This document shows, piece by piece, positions 24,846-40,055 of a DNA stretch of 64,000 nucleotides. The notes under the pieces were generated by a model. It was not told where the DNA came from and did no database searches. It saw nothing but the letters and a program-made list of their open reading frames with translations. The first letter of the stretch is position 1. The number at the start of each line of letters is the position of its first letter. The position numbers and the translations under genes were made by a program. Source of the DNA: Eutypa lata (taxonomy: Eukaryota; Ascomycota; Sordariomycetes; Xylariales; Diatrypaceae). The DNA is taken from NCBI GenBank assembly GCA_022661535.1, contig JAKULF010000008.1, positions 2,046,001-2,110,000 of the forward strand. The letters run 5' to 3'.

Positions 24846-25283
24846 ATGGCATCCACACGCTCAACAACGGGCAACTCGCGGCCCCGAGTCCGGACAGCGG
24901 TCTCAACAGCGCCCGAGCGCAAGCGCAAGCGAAGATCCACCAACACCAACACCACCACCACCACCGCCAACAGCAGCAAGAGTACCGGTACTGCGAAGAC
25001 CAATAACAATGGACCGGGTCGTCCTCGGGGTAGCACCAAGAAGAACGCGACTACGACGACGACGAGCACCACTTATTCTGCACCCTCTTCCACGACGACC
25101 ACGCCACCACAGCGCCACCAAAAGCGCAAGCCGCACCCAAGCGACAAGGTAGCGGGCGGGGTCGAGAAAGCCGTAGGCGCGGCGACGGGGCGACCGGGGA
25201 AGAAGGCGGCGGGGGCGCGGAGGATGCGCGGTACGGATGGGAAGGGGGGAAACCGGACCGGGACCCGGGCTCGGAAGGCGTAA
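24846..25283 (+). CDS. Small basic low-complexity protein with an AT-hook
   Basis: A single exon of 145 aa starts at MASTRSTTGN. The frame is open 36 codons further upstream, but that part is a Lys-rich leader and the chosen ATG (ATCATGG) is in better context. The protein is very rich in Thr, Lys, Arg and Ser, with poly-Thr runs. A GPGRPRGSTKK segment near residues 56-66 fits the AT-hook core (GRPRG) that binds the minor groove of AT-rich DNA. The C-terminal third (KVAGGVEKAVGAATGRPGKKAAGARRMRGTDG) is less repetitive and looks like the conserved part. A chromatin or nuclear role is inferred from composition only. The opposite strand also stays open because of the repeats, but the plus-strand reading makes better protein sense. 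Confidence 0.65.
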   Translation: MASTRSTTGNSRPRVRTAVSTAPERKRKRRSTNTNTTTTTANSSKSTGTAKTNNNGPGRPRGSTKKNATTTTTSTTYSAPSSTTTTPPQRHQKRKPHPSDKVAGGVEKAVGAATGRPGKKAAGARRMRGTDGKGGNRTGTRARKA

Positions 25284-26225
25284 CTTAAGTCAGAAGGCAT
25301 CCCTACCTAGAACCCTTCTATTCATTCTCACTGCCCCCCAAAATGTGCGCGCTGTAGCTAGCTCTATGCTCTTGGGGGGTGCGTGTGTGTGTATACATAT
25401 AACTATTTCTTGGATGTTTAGTTCGCTGTTTTTTTGTGGAATAGAATATAGCAGGATATGATAGGATGAGTTAGATCATGATGATGATACTACGATGTTG
25501 ACGGCATCAAAACGAAAGAAAAAAAATGGGTTAATGGTTATGATACGAGAGGTTACGCCGCAGGGCATTACTTTTGTACATGGGGTTTTCTTCCTTGTTT
25601 TCTATTTTTTTTATTTTTACATCCCCTTCCATTTGCGCAGGTGTTATGCCGCGTCCGAACCGAAAGCATATGATGGACTGGATAGGGTGTTGTAACATGG
25701 GTTCATGTACTATTAATATACTAGCAGTATCTACATAACTACAAGGGGAATGCAGATAAAACTTTTTTGATAGAATGAGGACGTACCTACGTATACCTAT
25801 GACCCCGTTGGACCTAAATATGTGAACTGGGACAGCAAGTCTCAAATATCAGGCAATTTGAATGGAAGGGACACATTGCTATCTCTGCGCCGTTCTATAT
25901 TTTGTTTCTATTACCATCTAAAGATAAAGCTTTCGCACACCTCAGCCCTTATTTATACCCCTAAGCACCTTGGATGTATAGATATCCACATCTATACAAC
26001 GTGCTCGTGGATATGCATAGTTCAATATAAATCCGGCAAGGTTGTCGACGATTAAACAGCCCCGTTGTACTAAAGCTCCGTGATAGCGTCCATGTTCCCT
26101 TAGTATTTAGCTAGTCTGCCGCACATGCTAACCATTGACACGTGGAACACACGATACTTGCAACCTCCAAGAAAGTAGTAGGATATGCATTCAAGCCTTA
26201 AGCACATTCCACGATAGGCTCCGAA
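25284..26225. other. Convergent spacer, AT-hook gene / Prp43
   Basis: This 942 bp region carries the 3' UTRs of two converging genes. It is AT-rich with long T runs near 25590-25615. Short open frames at 25495-26055 look like chance. Confidence 0.45.
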
Positions 26226-28665
<2,440 letters not shown>

Positions 28666-30348
28666 CTTGCAAGGCCTCAGGATAGCGACAGTGTTGGAAT
28701 GGAGGCTGAAGTTGAGGATGGCGAGGCTGAAGAAAAAGAATGGAGCGCAATTGATGAATGTCGGGAACTTTTTTCGATGTAAAATGTAAAATGCTTGGCC
28801 CCTCTGGTTTAGCAGGAGTTGGACTAGGTAACTACTAGAGTTAGTTAGAGAATGGCGATAGGGTGATAATATTAACGATAAGATCTAGTATATTTGCTCT
28901 ATCTGATTGGTTCAAAGATTAGCTCAAGTGGGGGCATTATCCAATAAGTCCCTGCATATGCATTTCCATGATATTATCCACATAACTAGGCAGTCAAGCA
29001 GTCCAAACTATGTACAGCGAGAATGGGGACTGGAAGATACAGTATATTTACTTGAGCATTCATATGTATAATAAAGGCGAGGCAAACGAACTGGTATGCA
29101 CATTTATGAGGATACAAGGAGCCAATCAAATAGTAGTAAGTCTAAACGTCATTGCGATGTAATTAGTTTCTACTACTTAAGTAGTACAGTACAAGTGCAT
29201 AACCATAACTACGTTTTATTGCCCTTTGGGAAAAGCACCCTGCCATTCCGCCCTGTAACTAATCCCTTCCTAATATACATCCCGAACCGAGCATACAAAT
29301 ACAAGTAAGTTCCTGCTCTCTTATTGAGGTGAAAGCACCAAGCCAGACTATTTGTTGGTCTAAGTATGGGCAGTCGCAATCGGTGGATTAAGCTTTCTAG
29401 ACCAAGCAAGCAGCCTGGAAGCAAGATCCACCCATATATAGAAGCGGCGACTATATGAGATGGAAACAAAAAAAGAAGAGGTAAGAAGTCGACGTATTAC
29501 AACAAGTGTAAGGTGGTGGTCGTGTGGCTTTATCGGCAATGAACCGAACCCCGTTGGACGTAGCCGTCATGTTCAATCCTAAACCGTTCAATTCGTATAG
29601 TGATTAGGAATTATCGAGCGAGCGCTCTATGACCTGCGATCCCTTCAGGCTTCGCCTTGGGGGTCGACTCTCCTAATACAAGAAGGAATCACGTTGACGC
29701 ACTATGCCGTGTGCTTCGACTAGTACGGAAGTCCTATTAGGAGAAGGGGGAGATCGCAGTAACCCTGGTGTTCGATCTCATCCCCGGGAAACCAACTTTG
29801 ACGCCTTAGCAAAGACCACATTTATAATGCTTTTGGTACCCCTTAAAAGACTAGCGCCGATCAACTGTCCCCAAAGTCGTGAATGAAGATCTGTTTGAAA
29901 AAGGAAAATAAAATAAAAAACACGCATGCTGCAAGTCATATTTTAAAATAGACTCTAAGGGTATGGATGATAAGAGGTCTCGAATGTCGCCATGTCCCCT
30001 TTCCTTTACTCCGAGCCGTACGCTGGCGTTTGGCAAATAATGCTGGATATCAACTGCCCCAGCCTGACTGGCATGCCAGGGATATACAGGCCAGCGATGG
30101 CATTTCCACGCTGTTGTGAAATGTCTATCATAATCCACGCATGAACCGTACCAACTCCATTCCAGTAACCCTCCCTATCCGCTAAATCACCCCTTGAAGA
30201 TATTAGTTTTCTGACTTCTACGATAGATCCTGCTATCAGCACGAGCTACTCGCTTTCATTGCGTTTCTGATGATATTTTCTACCAGCTCCATAGACTCCT
30301 CCGAGACCTCCGGTATCTCTCTTGTGTGGGCGGGAGAGCCTTGCGGCA
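28666..30348. other. Intergenic, Prp43 promoter and KDM4 3' region
   Basis: A 1.7 kb spacer upstream of Prp43 and downstream of the demethylase gene. Scattered short frames (for example 29209-29469 and 29851-30242, minus) show no domain. No RNA gene is seen. Confidence 0.4.
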
Positions 30349-33300
30349 TCACTGGTTCGGCGGTGGCATACTGTATGGAAACGTCTGATACGGGTCGTAC
30401 GGTAACTGGTTGAGTTGATGCGGGCGAAGGCTGTTGTCGCTGTTAGGCACTGTCTGCGGATACTTTTGCCAGAAAGGTCCGCTTACATTTCTGGGCTGGA
30501 CCCCTTGATTTGGTGGTCCAGTTCCATCATTCATGAGCGAGTTCGGCGTTTGTATCTGGGCCGTCGTAGCAGTGGAGGTAACCGGATTAGAAGGGTGGTA
30601 AGCAAGTTCTGGAGCATGAGAAGAATTCGAGAATAAACCAATCGACGAATCGGGTGTAGTCACATTTGTAGGATTCATAATTGGTCCACAAGCTGACATA
30701 GGTGTGCCTGCAGGTGACCCCACATAATCAAGAGGTGTCATGGGTGTAGCTGCCGGCGAAGATGATGCAGTGCCTGCAGCGTTTGGTGATGGCGTGGTTC
30801 CGAACTGCTGGGACTTTCGAAGCGCTTCCCACGGTCGTGGAGGAGGTATATATGTCCGTTTTGGGGCCTGCATAGCTTGTGAGGTCCCAATATCCTTCAT
30901 AGTTGGCTTCTGATCGCTGCTCGGGACTGGAGAAGCAGTTAACAGCTGATTAGCTACGGCCGTAGATGGTGTTGGTGCTCTTTCTGTTGTGACAGGGGTA
31001 GAGGCTGACGCAGGCGCTGGAGTTCTAGGCGATATTGGGGTTTTAAGTCGTTCTTGGTAGGCCATCATCTCTGTATCTAGCATCTGCTGTCTCCTCACCA
31101 TCTCCTTTCGTACATGCGCCTGTAAAGCGGGATGTAAGTTAGACCCGTAAGTTTGACCCAGATCCCAAGAGTTCAAAGCAACAGGTGAGGGGTATTGCTC
31201 CATCTTGATCCGAGGTGTCGAGGGTGCTGATGGTACTCCTGACGGGGATCCACGATAGTTAGAAGCGCCAGCAGATAGTGGCTGTGGGGCGGACGGCCCT
31301 TGTGCGTTGAATGATGGTACTGGTCTATTCGAATCTGATGCATGAGTGTTCGGGTTAAGGTATTGTCCATGTTTTAGGACAGGCGACGGGGTGGCGCTTG
31401 CTGACGGATCTTTGCCAAATGAATAACGTAGGACGGATGACGACCCGCCTGAAACATTACTCGAGCTTATCGAAGGCCTCTTGATACCGAACAAAGCGTC
31501 CGGGGTTCTCATCAAATGAGCCCGGAGATTGCCCTCATAGCCGTTCGTGAAGCCGCCCCATGGCGCATATGGTGTCCGGTACTTCGTAGAATCCCTAGGA
31601 AAACAAAGTCAGTTACGGTGGGTGGAGGAAGAATGGGGAAGCCTACCGATTGTGATGCACTTGGAAAAAGGCATATTTCTGTAGGACACTTGGACGTGAA
31701 GGTTTGTTTGCACTTTCTATTCGTGCTGGTTGGGTTTGTACCACTTGTGGTTGTACTGCAGTGCCTTGGCTAGATGCGGACGAAGAAGGCCTAATCACAG
31801 ATGAAGTCATAGGCGTAGTAAACGACTTAGTAGAAGCAGAGGAGCTCGACCTCGCTCTCGCCTGGGCTTGGAACAGTTGGCCATTTTGTGATGATGGTGA
31901 TAGGCCAAGACCAGGTGGTTGCGTAAACCCGTGGCTAAATGGCGACTTCTTATTCATCTCAAATCGGCTAGAACCGTAAGAGAACGACGATGTCCTAAAT
32001 CGTGCATCTTCTCCAAACGGACGGGACGATCCTTTGTGAATATTGAGAGATTGGCTGTTTCTCGTATGCCCACTTTGCGAAGGTTTTGCTTGTGGAGGCT
32101 TGGTATGTTGGGCCTGGGGCTGATGGTTGGTTTGTGGCAGTTGGTTCGGCGAAGACTGGCTTTGCGGAGGCGGCTGGACGTGCGGAAACTGCTGGATGCT
32201 TGTAGGCGGACGCACTTGAGGATGATGTTGCGCTTGTGATAACTGCTGTGTTTGCGAAGGCTGATGAGTGTGAGGGGGCTGCGCCCGTGGAAGTTGATAT
32301 TTGTGAATTGATGGGGTGGCTTTCGCAGGCGGGGCTTTGGCTGCAAACGTGGTCGTCGTATAAGCAGCCGGCTTCGGAACAAACTGCTGGGGGGTAAACA
32401 GGGACCGCTGTGGTCCGGACTGCTGTGATTGGTAAGGTGAGGGCTTCGGGGTGAACTGCTGCGTAGTATATGGTGAGGGTCTTGGTATAAACTGCTGGGC
32501 CGTATACGGAGATGGTACAAAGGATGGTGTGATAGGGTTCTTGGGTTTGTACTCGTAAGGCTTTTCCACCTTGGACGGGCGAGAAGCTGCTTGCAAATGT
32601 GCAGCAAATGTGAATCCCTGAGACCTTCGAGGTTGAGGAGGAGGGGGAGGTAGACGCGGAATACTGTCCAAGTAGTTGCTTCGAGGATTGTGTCGACGTC
32701 TCCTTGGGTCCTCTGTGTACTGAGCCCGGGCTTCTGTTGAATTCCGTCCAAGGTAGAACCATATTTGATTCTCCTTAGAGAAGTCCACCTTAGCCTGAGC
32801 TTGATTAATACATTCGTAAGAGTTGAACTCAGCCCAGGTAAACCCGTCAACGAAGGGGGAATCAGCTCGTGGAAGCTCCTCTGTTTGTCTCTTGGTCGCA
32901 TTGATCTTCTCCTTGGCCTTTCGTGACGTTGGCATAGGGATGGCATTTGCCGAAGCCTTCGGTAGATGGAAGTCGGCCGGATCTGGCAGCAAGAGCCATT
33001 TCCATTCAACTTCAACTCGGTCCCTAATGAAAGTCAGCATTGAAATCAGTCCATTATTAATAATAGTATTGTAGGCCTCATACCCATTTGGAATGACATC
33101 AACGAGGAACGTTTCCTCGTCATCACGGTTTTCCACAATGACACCGGCAAATATTTCCCCTCTGTAATACTGTAACTGACAAATATCACCCTTCTTGAGG
33201 ACAGCAGCAGCTTGGCGGGTTTTCTGGCAATCATCCAAAACGTTGCCAGTTCGTCTTCGGTCACGCTTCGTTCTGTGGAAACGGCAACTAAAGTCGAATG

Positions 33301-35697
33301 CCTGCTCCTTATACTCAGTACCGTCTTCGCCAAAGATTGGAACTTCGCCCTCTTCGACCATGACTCCGGCGGCGGCTGCACAAGTAGCATGATAGGACCT
33401 AGCACACTTCTTATGAGAGCACTGGAAGCAAGCACCCCTCTTAGATCGGCAGTACAAGCATTTAAGATCCAATCGAGCTTTGCTTATGCCCTCCACGTTT
33501 GCAACAATGTCCTTGTCGTCGACAGTCTCGATCCACGTTTCCGGGCCATACAAGGCACAAAGCCGATGAGCTTTGCGTCCATCGTCGGTAGGCAGTATTT
33601 CTGCGCCGGGTATGTCGTGTGGGCATAGGCAACAGGGAGGTTCGACATAATTCTTGAGGCGAAGTCGTATCTTCTTGATTTTTCGACCGGCTTTCCGTTC
33701 CCCCTTGTCAGCTGGAGCGCGCTTGCGTTTCCGCTGTCTGAATGTGACCACACTGGTGGATTGCGGTGTTGCCATGTTACTGTCGATGTCATCTTCATCA
33801 TCTTCCTCGTCCTCGTCTTCCTCGTCCTCTGTCTCTTCGTAATCGGTCTCTTCACCTCGCAGCTTGCGCTCTATCTCATAGACGTCTACCCAGACACTGT
33901 CCTGAGCCTGGGCGCATTCACATTTCTTGGCAATCTTGCCCATAGGTAGCCAGGAGTCCAGCGCGAAGTTGACGGCTTCGGCACAATTGTATCCCAGGTT
34001 ATAACCAGAATGGTAACCATATGGGTAGGTAACGACGAATTCCCCAGGGTATGAGACGCACTTGTTAACTTTGATGTTGAAATACTGCTGCAAGTGGTTT
34101 GGTGAAATCAGAAACGCTTTGTGTCGAAGGAACTGGTCACAAGCTTTGGCATCCGTAGGCCAAATGCTTTTCATGGCGGCTTCAAACCGACGAGCATCAC
34201 CTTGGGAAATGCTATACCATTGCTTGGGAGCACCAAAATGAAGATAGTTGATGCTATATAGATCAACATCTTCAAGGTGCCATGCGAAGGTTGACTTCCA
34301 CATTCCGAGGTAGAGATATGCAGTATTCACACCCGGAACCTTAGTACCAAGTACATCAAGGAGATTTGGAAGTTTGTTTAGGTTCCAGATATCGGTATTT
34401 TCGCCGAAGAGTGTTCCTGGTAGATCGGCACCGTACAAGGGAGGTGCATAGGTAAGCGTTTTCCAGTAGATGCGTTCCAACTCCTCACATCTCTCTGGCG
34501 TGTAGTCTGAGATGTCCATTTTATAATCGAACTCCTTGAACGCCTCTTCGTCGATTCTAGCTGATGCTTCACGCTTCGCATACTTCCTTCGGGCAGAGAT
34601 GGACTGTGTCTTTTCTTTAGACTGCCTGACTGCGCCCATCCGACCAACCTTGGGGGCATCGTTCTCCTCTCCGTCCAAGGGTGTGCTAGGTTCTTGTTCC
34701 ACTGAGTCAACGACACCTTCATTAGGCCTTGGTGAAACAGGTGTCATTGGTCGTTCTTCCGAGTCCGCTATACTGTCCTTAGCAGTGCCTCTCCTGCCTC
34801 TACCACGACCGCCTCGTCCTCGTCTCCTAGAAGTGGACGGTGCACGGGTTGTAGTTGACGCAGCAGCTCTTGTTCGCGGTGCTGCCTTCGGCTTCTCCTG
34901 TTGGATACGTCTCTCGCCTCGTCTTGCAGGGGGTTGATGCTCGCTTTGGTCACAAAGCTGGCGCCACTGTGGGAGGTTATACGACCGTTGGTGAAGAATA
35001 TTGACTTGTCGATAGGTACCGTTGGAGCCCATGATTTCTTGCTTGATCGGTTGTTTGACAGTGACCTGCTTGACTAGATCATCCAAGACGGGAAGGTTTT
35101 CTTTCCATTCTTGGGGAGGGATAATTTTGATGATACCGGACTTCATTCCGTACGGATCAACCTTTGCCATCTGTGGCGATAGGTTAGTTATACTAGAAAG
35201 ACTACGAGTGTAGAATTGCGCATGGAAGTAAGATTAAATAAATATAGTAGAACATAATGAGTGCGACATACGAATTTCTTAAAATCCTTGAATTGGTGCA
35301 TGTTCGGTTTGAAGACGGGAACAGTGCCCGACCAATGGTCAGGGAGGACATCGCCGATATCTTCCTCTTCTTCCTGAGGTTCAATAGCCGGGGGGTTTTC
35401 TGGTGGTAGATTAATATCGGGAGCTGGATCCTCTAAGTCGCTAAGGTCGGAGTCGTCGCTAGTATCAAGCTTCATCGCATTGTTACTATCGGGTGGTGAG
35501 TGAAGGCCAGTGGGTTTAGTAGACTCGTTATCGTGATCCTTATCGGCTTTCATAGTTATGTTATTCGGTTCGGTGGTGGTGGTGGTGGTGGTTGATGGTT
35601 CATTTGCTATTTCGCTATGAGGACTGTGAACCAGCTGCTGCGGCTGCGGCTGGTGATTATCGGGCGGCGCCATTACGGCAGTCGCATCAGTCGACAT
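30349..35697 (-). CDS. kdmA: JmjN/JmjC histone lysine demethylase, KDM4 type
   Basis: Three exons, complement of 35272-35697, 31647-35170 and 30349-31594, join in frame to 1731 aa. JmjN spans about 122-168 and crosses the first intron (VPVFKPNMHQFKDFKKF then MAKVDPYGMKSGI). A basic [12 protein letters not shown] linker with AT-hook character lies near 260-270. JmjC (about 365-560) keeps the Fe(II) ligands His440 and Glu442 (WHLED) and His529 (GYHSGYN), so catalysis is expected. An acidic run follows, then a zinc-rich extended PHD region (about 654-775, CCLCPHDIPG to CRFHRTKR). The remaining ~950 residues are Gln/Pro/Ser-rich and disordered. KDM4 enzymes remove methyl groups from H3K9 and H3K36 with 2-oxoglutarate. 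The joined product is unusually long for the family, and part of the tail could be affected by an undetected intron. Introns called are 101 and 52 bp. Confidence 0.88.
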
Positions 35698-38600
35698 AGT
35701 GTCGGTAACTACATGCGATCAATCCATTCATTAATTGATTTCCCTTCTTTCTTTTTCAATCGTCTCCTACGATGACTAGAGAATAATAATAAAAGAAAAG
35801 GAGAAAAGAGAATGCAGAAAAATGAAATATGATCCGAGTCGTCGAAGTCGCTGAAAATGCGAATTAGAATTGATGTACGAAGTAGTTAATGTACGACAGT
35901 GGGTAGATGTTGAATGGACGGATGGACCTATGCAATAAGTTGGCTGGGTTAGTTTTGGAGGTGTCGTGCACCAGTCAAGTGAGTGGGTTCAAGTGGAGGG
36001 AGCAACATTGAACTTGAAGAGGTAACTAGGCTGGTTGTATGGATTGAGGGAGCTTTGGGACCTTGAACGAGTGGAAAGCCAAAGAGAGGCAGGCGTAAAG
36101 TCTTGTTAGTGCACCGTAGTCGCAACCTTCAATGCTTGGCTTGGCTGGCTTCAGTGGACCTTTCGGTTATTCTGCGGGGGGCAAGGGGAGGGATCTGGCC
36201 TTAAAGTGGTTCGATGCCCAGATTGATAAGTTGATTGATAACAGTCATGTGTGGAAGTCCCCGACTTCGTAGGGAGTAGTTACGTACATATTGTACATGA
36301 AATGAAACGGGCTTTCGGGAAAGGGGGTTGGTTGATTCAAGAAATAAGTTGTGTAAAAAATCATGGAATAGCATTTAACTTAGATGTATTTACTAGATAT
36401 CATACGAAATCTTTACTTTAACTTACTTCCTTTCTCTTGTGTCGATAATAAATCAGATGTCGGCATATGTAGTTGGTGGTTGTCGGTTTACTGAGGTTGC
36501 CGATTATTTCTTGCAGTTGGATGTTAGCGTCACATAGTTATTGCAGGAGCAATTTCTCCAATTTCAATGGCTGAAGAACACAGATCAAGCTTTTCATTCT
36601 TATTTGTCGGTGCTTTTTACTCCATAATACCGATAGTTAGGTACCTAGGTACTTACTACATACATCGACGGCAGCTGGCGGCAATATTAAAGTTGTTACC
36701 TGCAATGATGACCACATTGAGAAAACTTAAAATGGTTAACTAGCGCTTACGCTAATCCTATCTTAGCCACATACAGATTTGAGGAGCCTCAAATACTGTA
36801 AAACACTACCACAAATTCAACAAGGCATTGGTTGCACTTCATTCCACTTGCAAGTTGATGTCAGCCCAAACGCCTTGCTCACGACCTCATCTCAGCAGTA
36901 AATAAACAATACCTTTTATATTCAGGAGATGCATATTTACCTCTACTGATCTATAATTTGAATTTAAAAAAATATGTACGACATTTGCATCAGTCCTCTA
37001 CGAGACTATAAATAGCGGTCATCCTTAAATGGTTCTAGAAGGACGGAACCCACCTGTCATCAAAACTTATTTAAATCTCCGAATGATATACTCGAATCTT
37101 GATCGACTCAGTGGCCCCTGTCTTGGATCTTCGCTATTATAGGGTGTGCATTTCAGCCTCAAGCTTGGCGTCATCGTCCTATAAGGAGCAGGTAGTGGGA
37201 CAACATCGGGCATCGATCACGTGTCCCTTAGCTACCTATCAGATAAGATGAAGATAAAGGTAGAGACTATGAGATACCTACCTAGGTACTCTATAGCAGA
37301 CAACACTCACGAGGGAGAGAACTACCTCAGCAATGAGGATATAACTTGCAAACACACACCTACCCCATGAGACCTAGGTAGGTACGATATTACTATATAC
37401 CTATATCGCTACGTACCTAGGTCTAGAGCATGAAGTTCATAATACCTACTATTAACTATGTCGCGTAGAAGAGTTACTAGTGATACCCAACAGCCTAGCC
37501 AAGGTTAGCATCGGGGAAAGCCATCGACCTTATATAAGTACCTAGAACAATAGGGGCACTTCGATATCATTCCGGCTCATCGTGAGCTAGATACGCAGCG
37601 GTCCTGTGGTCATTCCAAATCCCATGGGGATGTATACCCGCTAAGACAGTGTTGGGTATGTGTAACTTGCTGCAATGGTACGTTCAGATAAGAGGTCAAT
37701 AAGCAAGAATGAATACAGCATTTCAGTATAACGAGCTACATATGAACTAATCTCTCTTAGATTATCGTATCAGTGGTTATCACTACAATTATTAAAGGGA
37801 TCCTGTGCTATATAAATATGCATACGTAGAGAGGTGTTCAAGATCTGTCATGTGATAGTTATCTCTGTCATTTATCCACGTCTCGTACATAAATGAAAGA
37901 AACGATATCATAGGCCATAGGTTTGATTCAAACATAGCCAAGCTAGCATCATCGCGATTGATACTAATGCTTATATTTCTTAGAAGGTATTCAGAACTTG
38001 TTGTGTGTAACCACTTCTTTGATGCCATCAGTAAGGGGCGGGGTGCTTAGATTAAACGCCGATACGTTTTACAACGTCAATGATGCCCTTTCAAAATCCC
38101 TTGCAACAATATCCACGGTTCTCTTGCTCACTCCTTAGGACTCATCGTCTGCGGTATCCAGCTCAGATGCTAACTACATGTTTTCAAGCTACCTATGACA
38201 TGTTTTGTCGCAGAAGGATAGTAGCTAAAGTAAACTAGATATCTACAACCAACCGAAGCGACAGTATCGGTATCGTATGTGCGACCGTGTACGACCGGCA
38301 ACAAGGGCCAAACGATCATTTTAAAGATATGCCAATTTCTCGAGCATTTGTTTGCCATTCACCAGGAGATTGCGGCGAGACTTCTTTCGATACTTACTTG
38401 AAGGCATGTATCCATCTAGTCTCCACATAAAGCCACCAGTCATCAGTCTCTCGAGGACACGATAGAATCTCTACTGCCACTTTAACTGCTTAGGATCATT
38501 TTCTCTGTGACCTCAGCTAATTAGTGCCTACACTGCATCTTGGCGCCGAGAGCTTATGGTATTCGCTAGGAAGGAGTATCAGGATTCCATCTTCACTTAT

Positions 38601-39134
38601 GACGCCGTTGGATGAAACCAGGGGCTTGGCATGCCGTAATCAAAATACAAGCAGGCAAAAGGGGCACAACAACTTCGCTGGTATTGGTATCGAATGGCGA
38701 GGAATTCAAGTAAACAAAGATTGAATAAACAGATTCTTCGTATTTATAACGATCCTTCCTAAGTGCTCAAGCTTAGCCTTGACACTTAATCCATCATCTC
38801 GACACTATTTGCGCTCATAGCAAATAGTTTCATTGCCGGATCCCGAGTTCTGCGGGTCAACCCGAAGCACCGGATCCCAATTCAACATGACAAGCCTTAA
38901 CCAATATTGTGTCGTCATACGAAAGATGTACATACAACGCGTAATGAATATTTTGCGAGGATAAATAACAATAATAAGGAACTAACATGTCTATTGTGAC
39001 TACAAACCCTAGTGCTTCGTCAACCCCCTAACTGGCCCCAGATGTTCAAGGCACCTCGAGTACTATTTTCATCTCACATAATCAGTACACGGCTTTACTC
39101 GAGACTTACTTCAAATTCGGCTAATACAAGAAGG
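35698..39134. promoter_or_regulatory. Long divergent spacer, KDM4 / amidotransferase
   Basis: A 3.4 kb spacer. The first ~600 bp next to the demethylase start is purine/pyrimidine-biased and probably its leader and promoter. Recurrent GTACCTAGGTAC-type palindromes lie at 36641-36652 and around 37280, and there is an inverted repeat at 37370-37424. Short frames at 37792-38724 are not protein-like. Confidence 0.45.
37370..37424. repeat. Inverted repeat with AGACCTAGGTA arms
   Basis: Left arm AGACCTAGGTAGGTACG and right arm CGTACCTAGGTCT are complementary apart from a four-base GGTA extension in the left arm. The loop is about 25 bases. Confidence 0.65.
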
Positions 39135-40055
39135 ATGGCGGCAATAGAGGCACCTAGGGTCCGAATGATGGTTCTCGAGACTGATGATCCCCATCCAGAA
39201 GCCCGCAGCGATAAAGGGTCCTACAGCGAGATTCTGCATCACCACTTCGCCAAGGCGGGTGAGAGACACGATCCACCCCTGGGGATTGAGACGGACTCGC
39301 GGTTCGTCGTCGCGGATAAAGGGGGTAAGGTGCCGAAGTTTGAAGAATTCGAAGGTGTACATTCGGTGCTATTGACGGGCAGCATGTTCGATGCGCACGG
39401 CAAGAACCCCTGGATTCTAGAGTTAGTTGACCTACTTCGAGGTATGTAGGATAAACCATTTATGTTGATCCGCTGTCGAGGCACCTTATATATCATAGGC
39501 TAATATGGCCTCCTAGATCTGTACAGCCGGCGTCCAGATATCAAACTCAGCGGTGTTTGCTTCGGCCACCAGCTGATCTGCAGAGCCTTCGGCTCGAAGG
39601 TCTCGCCCTCGCCAGCAGGGGATTGGGAGCTCGCCCATAGCCGCGTCAATTTGACGCCAGTAGGGAAGCATATCTTCAAGTCGGAGAGACCTTACGTGCA
39701 TCTGCACCAAATGCACATGGACTGTGTTGCAGAAGCTCCTACCCCTGAATCGTCGGAGGGCCTACTGGAACCAGACGCGAAGATCCACGTGTGGGGGTGG
39801 AGCGAGCATACGAAGGTCCAGGGGGTTTTCATCGCAAATAGGGTATTTACAACGCAGGCGCACCTAGCCTTCGATGAGAAAATGGTGCATACGGAGATTG
39901 AGATGCGGGTCGAGAGCGGTGCAATAAAGGACATGAAACATGCGGACCAGGCAAAGGAGACAGCGCACCTTAAACATGATGGCGAGCGGGTTGCTGCTGC
40001 GATTCTGAGGTTCTTCCATGGTGAAGACAAAGAAATTGATAGCATGTTTGCCTGA
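39135..40055 (+). CDS. Class I glutamine amidotransferase-like protein
   Basis: Two exons, 39135-39441 and 39517-40055, give 281 aa; the 75 bp intron splits the Asp codon of LLRDLYSRRP. The GATase1 fold is clear: MMVLETDDPHP at the start, LLTGSMFDAHGKNPWI, and the nucleophile elbow GVCFGHQLICRAFG with Cys117. The region where the catalytic His-x-Glu normally sits (QGHPEF in the family) reads QAHLAFDE: His218 is present but the Glu two residues on is Ala220. The intact Cys with altered His-x-Glu leaves glutaminase activity uncertain. Related fungal proteins (yeast YLR126C type) lack a synthase domain and have no firm role. The frame is open upstream to an ATG at 39042 that would add a basic 31-residue, mitochondria-like leader; the family normally starts near MAAIEAPRVRMM, so I chose 39135. 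Confidence 0.88.

Noticed and set aside
24758..25072. Minus-strand Val/Leu-rich frame opposite the AT-hook gene
   Set aside because: It arises from ACC/AAC repeats read backwards; the plus-strand reading has a better start and an AT-hook.
31954..33015. Long overlapping minus-strand frames opposite phase in the KDM4 exon
   Set aside because: They are frame-shifted shadows of the repetitive Gln/Pro tail; the main frame carries the recognised domains.
36200..36230. GGTTCGATGCC resembling a tRNA B box
   Set aside because: The flanking bases do not form a T stem and no A box or acceptor stem fits upstream.
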